Shown here: positions 62,132 to 64,000 of the stretch, piece after piece | Numbering within the stretch: position 1 is the stretch's first letter | Layout of the letters: the number at the start of each line of letters is the position of its first letter | Notes under the pieces: generated by a model | Database searches by the model: none | What the model saw: only the letters and a program-made list of their open reading frames with translations | What the model was told of the DNA's origin: nothing | Assembly (NCBI RefSeq): GCF_019097595.1 | Contig: NC_080734.1 | Coordinates: 4,840,392 to 4,904,391, forward strand | Direction: 5' to 3' | Source: Hemibagrus wyckioides | Lineage: Eukaryota > Chordata > Actinopteri > Siluriformes > Bagridae | DNA length: 64,000 nt | Position numbers and translations under genes: made by a program

Positions 62132-64000
62132 TCACAGTTAGCACAGCATGCAAGTTTTTATTCTTCTCTGTACACACTGACACGATTCTGGTGTGTGTGA
62201 AACCTCACCACAAGCCCTTTGGAGCAGACGAAGTGAATGCGGGTGGTGTAGTTGCTCATCTTCCCGTCCACCTCGCACACCGAGCCGTCCGTGTACTCCA
62301 GCATCAGCTGATCATCCTCTACGATCACGGGGCCTTTTTTAGCCACGCCCATGTTACTGATGGTCACTTTTGCAGAAGGTATTCCCTGTAAAAATACCAC
62401 AGTGTGACATGTTACAGTTGTGAAGAGGACTGTGATGATTGTGGTACAGCATGTAAACTACAGGAGAAGATCTGGAATAAATTGGTGACATCAGGACACA
62501 ATATACTGTTTAAAAATATTTTAACTGATCATATTTACATCATCAAATGCCAATAATTCTTCTAATTGCTATTTTTAAAGTACTATTTTTAGGCCATATT
62601 TACTGAACCTCTTGGAACCTCAGAATGATGGCTGAATCTTATACAGAGGTTCAGATAGTATGTAACTCACTAGGTATGTCCTACCATGCTATTATACCCT
62701 ATGTAACTACTGTAGTGTGAACAGTGAATTGAAAACCATTTTTGTAAGGATTTAGCCTTAAATAAAATAAAATAAAATAAAATAAAATAAAATAAAATAA
62801 AATAAAATAAAATAAAATAAAATAAAATAAATGTAGGTGAGCTGATAATGGGGTGCATTTTTAATTGAAGCATATAAGAAATTTAAGGGAAGAATCTTAA
62901 AAAATAAAAACCAATCTAAAACATTGCTCTTTGTTATAGAATTTAGACTTTTCTATTTATTTATTTATTTATTTATTTTTATTTAGAGACTGGATGCAGC
63001 CTTCATCCTCCGTGGTTTAACTCAGTAATCAGAACATAGCTTAAAATTATAATGCTCATTTTGCAGTTTTAAAATTAAACCCTAATTAATACTTAAATGC
63101 ACTTAAATACTAAAACTCTTGTTTTAAATAAGCTTTGAATGCACACTGCTTCCTGAAATGATCCAATACAAATGTTTTTTATAAATTGGCCACGGCTTGT
63201 AAAAATAGCTGACAAAATAGGTGTATGTATAAATAAATAAATAAAATATATAAAATAAATAAATAATTAATACACTACAAAATAAAATAAAATAAAATAA
63301 AGAAATCAAAACCTCTAACACCCCAAAACAGAATGAAATCCAAAATAGCTGAGAAACGTGAAATATTGAATTGAACATGAAAGGGAGATTTCAAAAATGC
63401 TAAACGTTACAGCTTTTATCTGGCACGCTGAGGCGAGTCGGTCACAGCCTGCCACGGGTCTGAGCGGCCGGCACACGTTGATGTAGTACACCTTCCGGCT
63501 ATTAAAATCTATAGCCTCCCAGTTAGTGGATCCGGTCAACATCGACAAACTGTAGAAAAGGAAAAATAACAGCCGTTCACTACGAATCCATGCGACAGAC
63601 TCAAGACAGACAGCTAATAAAGCAGATTAGTGTATAATGTAGAGAGGTATAGTTAGCTGGTTTAAAAGTTCTCATAAATCCGAGAAAGGATGAGCAGGAT
63701 GAACGTCGCTCACCTAGACAAGTCAAACTGCTGTAAGGTCACAGGGTTAGTGACCACGCACTCCTGTGGCCTTTCTGGACAGGCGTAAGACGTGTACCAC
63801 CTGAAGTTGTAGGTGTATTCATCCTCAGCCTGGGTGAAACATGACAACAAACAGTTCTTCACTTTTTCTATTAATAAAAATAATAATAATCACAAGAAGA
63901 AGAAGATAAATTATAAACATATAATAATCATTCATAATCACACTGTTTTTATTAATATTGCAATGAATATACACTAATACACTATGGGCTGTTAAAGAAG
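37727..64000 (-). CDS. igf2r: cation-independent mannose-6-phosphate/IGF2 receptor (3-prime part)
   Basis: A sorting receptor that carries mannose-6-phosphate-tagged hydrolases from Golgi and cell surface to endosomes. Exons: 63714-63829, 63411-63549, 62209-62385, 61978-62079, 61619-61720, 61367-61538, 60967-61140, 58702-58845, 58132-58310, 57871-57958, 55794-55994, 55587-55717, 55401-55504, 54759-54886, 54125-54321, 52911-53037, 52027-52158, 51673-51938, 49271-49501, 49042-49092, 47219-47317, 46986-47144, 46003-46201, 45752-45904, 44133-44367, 43028-43164, 42825-42942, 41057-41209, 39702-39886, 39436-39622, 39043-39183, 38851-38920 and 37727-38104. All phases agree, giving 1724 codons (human total about 2491). 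It covers the end of repeat 5 through repeat 15, membrane span and tail; the start lies beyond the right edge. Confidence 0.96.
38983..39041. repeat. (TG)n/(CA)n at igf2r membrane-exon donor
   Basis: About 28 dinucleotides immediately downstream, on the coding strand, of the donor GT of exon 39043-39183. Confidence 0.95.
39043..39183 (-). CDS. igf2r: igf2r: transmembrane exon
   Basis: This 141-nt exon encodes a short acidic stalk, the span [20 protein letters not shown] and the stop-transfer HKQERR. Its phase is 2 at both ends, so skipping it would keep the frame. The donor is directly followed by about 28 CA units on the coding strand. Confidence 0.95.
39436..41209 (-). CDS. igf2r: igf2r: repeat 15
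   Basis: Exons 41057-41209 (part), 39702-39886 and 39436-39622. NGTIKVP opens the repeat; [16 protein letters not shown] and [15 protein letters not shown] close it. The Gln, Glu and Tyr positions of the sugar-binding set are present and the Arg position is Lys, as in human repeat 15. Confidence 0.92.
40664..40795 (+). mobile_element. interspersed repeat fragment, related to family R3
   Basis: GAAGGTTAAGGGCCTTGCTC, GCCCAGCAGTGGCAGC and ACCTTCTGGTCAGTAATCC match the 3-prime part of the copies at 17320 and 31380. Lies in an igf2r intron. Confidence 0.6.
41057..44367 (-). CDS. igf2r: igf2r: repeat 14
   Basis: Rest of exon 44133-44367 ([20 protein letters not shown]), then 43028-43164, 42825-42942 and the start of 41057-41209. 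[19 protein letters not shown] and [14 protein letters not shown] match the human order. A TG tract touches the acceptor of exon 41057-41209. Confidence 0.93.
41212..41254. repeat. (CA)n/(TG)n at igf2r exon 41057-41209 acceptor
   Basis: About 20 dinucleotides; on the coding strand TG units run directly into GCAG of the splice acceptor. Confidence 0.95.
42453..42670. repeat. AAT/AAC trinucleotide tracts with duplicated unit
   Basis: AAT and AAC runs alternate with two copies of a short unique unit (AGGTTTCTCCGATATTTGG and AGGTTTCTCCAATATTTGG), which points to a segmental slippage duplication. Confidence 0.9.
43615..43940. repeat. duplicated 110-bp unit around (AAT)n(ATT)n
   Basis: The unit GCAGTGAACACTGGACAGGC..GAGAGCCAATCATG..CAATATGCAAAT occurs at about 43640-43740 and 43840-43920. 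Between them lies (AAT)16-18 followed by (ATT)8, which is self-complementary. Confidence 0.88.
44133..47144 (-). CDS. igf2r: igf2r: repeat 13 with fibronectin type II insert
   Basis: End of exon 46986-47144, then 46003-46201, 45752-45904 and the first part of 44133-44367. Exon 45752-45904 encodes the collagen-binding-type FN2 module: [32 protein letters not shown]. This insert is unique to repeat 13 of the receptor and fixes the repeat numbering. Confidence 0.95.
44568..44870 (+). mobile_element. non-autonomous element, family M2, copy 1
   Basis: Shares TTTGCTTATGTAGAGGAA, GGGGCGGAGCTACCAGGC and CCGGTGGACAAGATGTC with 48625-48990. The flanks (GTGTAGTATAA, ACACTAGACAG) are shared too. No ORF. 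Confidence 0.65.
45197..45722 (+). mobile_element. non-autonomous element, family M1, copy 1
   Basis: About 525 bp in an igf2r intron with near-palindromic ends (CATACGAATTTAATTGG at left; GCATTCGTATGCCGAGG at right). The inner part matches the inverted copy at 52259-52825 along its length, including CTGCTTACAAAGAACTGACC and ACAGGAAGTCGTGCCACC. A short conserved ORF-like stretch may be a transposase relic, but I do not recognise it. Confidence 0.75.
46986..49501 (-). CDS. igf2r: igf2r: repeat 12
   Basis: Exons 49271-49501, 49042-49092, 47219-47317 and 46986-47144. Motifs: [38 protein letters not shown] and [11 protein letters not shown]. The 51-nt exon 49042-49092 keeps phase 0 at both ends. 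Repeat 13 begins at GCKLHVS inside exon 46986-47144. Confidence 0.92.
47395..47635 (-). mobile_element. tRNA-Glu-derived SINE
   Basis: On the minus strand the head (about 47632-47562) reads CCTCCTGGTGGTCCAGCGGC (box A) and GCCCGGGTTCGATTCTC (box B), matching tRNA-Glu. The tail has GGAAGGGCATCCGGCGTAAA, a block shared with RTE-type LINE 3-prime ends. It lies in the same intron as such a LINE. Confidence 0.8.
47915..48500 (-). mobile_element. 5-prime-truncated RTE-type LINE
   Basis: The minus strand encodes the end of a reverse transcriptase polyprotein without a stop for about 180 codons: [15 protein letters not shown] [44 protein letters not shown], then [10 protein letters not shown] and stop at 47948. 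A GGAAAAGCCGAAAG end and (AAG)n tail follow. It lies in an igf2r intron in the sense orientation and looks fairly young. Confidence 0.88.
48625..48990 (+). mobile_element. non-autonomous element, family M2, copy 2
   Basis: Begins near GTACGTCCCAAATCGCATAC and ends near GGTCAGTTTCGGACACATC, which are loosely complementary ends. The centre matches 44568-44870 in the same orientation. Confidence 0.65.
49557..50300. repeat. AT-rich low-complexity block, igf2r intron
   Basis: Irregular AAATAAT/TTTTATAT motifs for about 740 bp, with loosely recurring AAATGTAAATATTTTCACTT blocks. The rest of this intron, to 51672, shows no recognised gene or repeat apart from a poly-T run (51510-51530) and (ATAC)/(TA) tracts (51603-51655). 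Confidence 0.7.
51673..53037 (-). CDS. igf2r: igf2r: repeat 11, IGF2-binding position
   Basis: End of exon 52911-53037, then 52027-52158 and 51673-51938. The frame [17 protein letters not shown] to [13 protein letters not shown] aligns well with human domain 11. Human IGF2-contact positions differ: human F1567 is Ile and I1572 is Ser here ([10 protein letters not shown] against ACFGQTRISV), and the AB loop is longer and unlike human. IGF2 affinity is therefore doubtful. Confidence 0.92.
52259..52825 (-). mobile_element. non-autonomous element, family M1, copy 2
   Basis: The reverse complement matches 45197-45722 across most of its length. Here the coding-side stretch is open for about 70 codons. 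The end GAACCAATTAAACTCATA matches the left end of copy 1 in inverse orientation. Confidence 0.75.
52911..55504 (-). CDS. igf2r: igf2r: repeat 10
   Basis: Repeat 10 opens near the end of exon 55401-55504 (VSCSYN) and continues through 54759-54886, 54125-54321 and 52911-53037. Motifs: [40 protein letters not shown] and [14 protein letters not shown]. Repeat 11 begins at GDCKVTNP within the last of these exons. Confidence 0.92.
53761..53855 (-). mobile_element. Tc1-like terminal fragment
   Basis: GATCAGGCATAACATTATGACTACCTGCCTAATATTGTGTTG is the reverse complement of the right end at 27345-27395 (shown here only as a family match). The rest of the element is missing. Confidence 0.75.
55401..55994 (-). 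CDS. igf2r: igf2r: repeat 9, mannose-6-phosphate site
   Basis: Exons 55794-55994, 55587-55717 and 55401-55504. Aligned to human repeat 9, all five ligand residues are present: Gln in SSCQ, His and Arg in CHKIYERST, Glu in FIRETTD and Tyr in CTYLFEW. This predicts a working high-affinity mannose-6-phosphate pocket. Confidence 0.92.
56210..57780. repeat. 32-bp CCAAT/CACCC minisatellite in igf2r intron
   Basis: Roughly 48 copies of a 32-bp unit. One unit reads CAGACTCTCCTGACCAATCC followed by CACCCACTCCTT. Units between about 56680 and 57080 are almost identical and the flanks are increasingly diverged, which indicates recent expansion from the centre. No ORF is supported. Confidence 0.96.
57871..58845 (-). 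CDS. igf2r: igf2r: repeat 8
   Basis: Exons 58702-58845, 58132-58310 and 57871-57958, beginning in the previous exon. Motifs: [34 protein letters not shown] and [20 protein letters not shown], close to the human block [14 protein letters not shown]. The 5-prime intron holds a 1-kb tetranucleotide array and the 3-prime intron a 1.6-kb minisatellite. Confidence 0.92.
59220..59545 (+). mobile_element. LINE 3-prime tail
   Basis: Ends CTCACTGCGTCAGCTATATATG..GAAATGACAATAAAAGC, the same GACAATAAA type of end as at 1975 and 5430. No coding part is retained. Flanking sequence 58870-59220 is a degenerate TAC/TGACTACTAC-like repeat without a gene. Confidence 0.6.
59818..60860. repeat. composite TCTA/TCCA/TCTG array in igf2r intron
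   Basis: About 1 kb of TATC/CATC repeats punctuated by CTGATTGTC at regular intervals, forming higher-order units of about 30-36 bp in the left half and pure (TATC)n in the right half. ORFs across it are repeat translations only. Confidence 0.97.
60967..61720 (-). CDS. igf2r: igf2r: repeat 7
   Basis: Exons 61619-61720, 61367-61538 and 60967-61140. Starts [18 protein letters not shown] and ends [11 protein letters not shown]. The CRVTD at the end of the last exon opens repeat 8. Role is structural by position. Confidence 0.9.
61978..63829 (-). CDS. igf2r: igf2r: end of repeat 5 and repeat 6
   Basis: Exons 63714-63829, 63411-63549, 62209-62385 and 61978-62079. The first reads [15 protein letters not shown], the typical W-x-T-x-x-A-C end of one repeat, then ECVVTNP starts the next. 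[18 protein letters not shown] and [10 protein letters not shown] give the usual cysteine frame. It lacks the full mannose-6-phosphate residue set. Confidence 0.9.
62096..62130. repeat. (AG)n tract
   Basis: On the igf2r coding strand this is (CT)n and supplies the pyrimidine tract upstream of the acceptor of exon 61978-62079. Confidence 0.9.
62759..62832. repeat. (AAAAT)n microsatellite
   Basis: About 14 pentanucleotide units in an igf2r intron. Smaller AAAT-type tracts follow at 63225-63300. Confidence 0.95.

Noticed and set aside
37727..64000. Imprinting control island of igf2r
   Set aside because: The mammalian island lies in intron 2; that part of the gene is beyond the right edge, and no CpG-rich intronic block was seen here.

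Overview
This is a window of vertebrate nuclear DNA, almost certainly from a ray-finned (teleost) fish. The genes are split by many GT-AG introns. The intergenic and intronic DNA is full of Tc1-like transposon pieces with the terminal sequence CACTATATTGCCAAAAGTTT, tRNA-derived SINEs, non-LTR retrotransposon tails and very long tetranucleotide arrays. The repeat families resemble those of ostariophysan fish such as catfish, but that placement is inference from memory of repeat types.

Three real genes dominate, in the order plg (+, 7396-21747), an organic cation transporter of the SLC22A1/2/3 group (-, 25216-33598) and igf2r (-, 37727 to beyond 63829). I rebuilt 19, 11 and 33 coding exons by hand. 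Every exon junction keeps the reading frame, giving 812 codons for plg, 561 for the transporter and 1724 for the igf2r part in the window. This matches the mammalian neighbourhood IGF2R-SLC22A1/2/3-(LPA)-PLG, with one transporter instead of three and no LPA.

Left of plg (1-7395) there is a 21-bp minisatellite, SINE and Tc1 debris with nested insertions, a two-exon C-lobe fragment of a PIM-like kinase followed directly by a LINE reverse transcriptase remnant, and one unrecognised ORF. plg encodes a signal peptide, a PAN domain, five kringles and a trypsin-like protease with an intact triad. The transporter has all major MFS signature motifs and a C-terminal PDZ-type ligand. The igf2r part encodes the end of repeat 5, repeats 6-15 (with a fibronectin type II insert in repeat 13), the membrane span and the sorting tail; the promoter and repeats 1-5 lie beyond the right edge.

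The three proteins have linked biology in mammals: IGF2R sorts mannose-6-phosphate-tagged hydrolases and also binds plasminogen. The linkage here is ancestral synteny, not an operon-like system. I see no CRISPR, phage or other defence system. The most interesting signals are simple repeats fused to splice sites (plg kringle 2 exon; two igf2r exons including the membrane-span exon), an IGF2-binding repeat 11 whose key residues differ from mammals beside an intact mannose-6-phosphate site in repeat 9, a 1.6-kb array of 32-bp CCAAT/CACCC units, and fold-back Tc1 derivatives.
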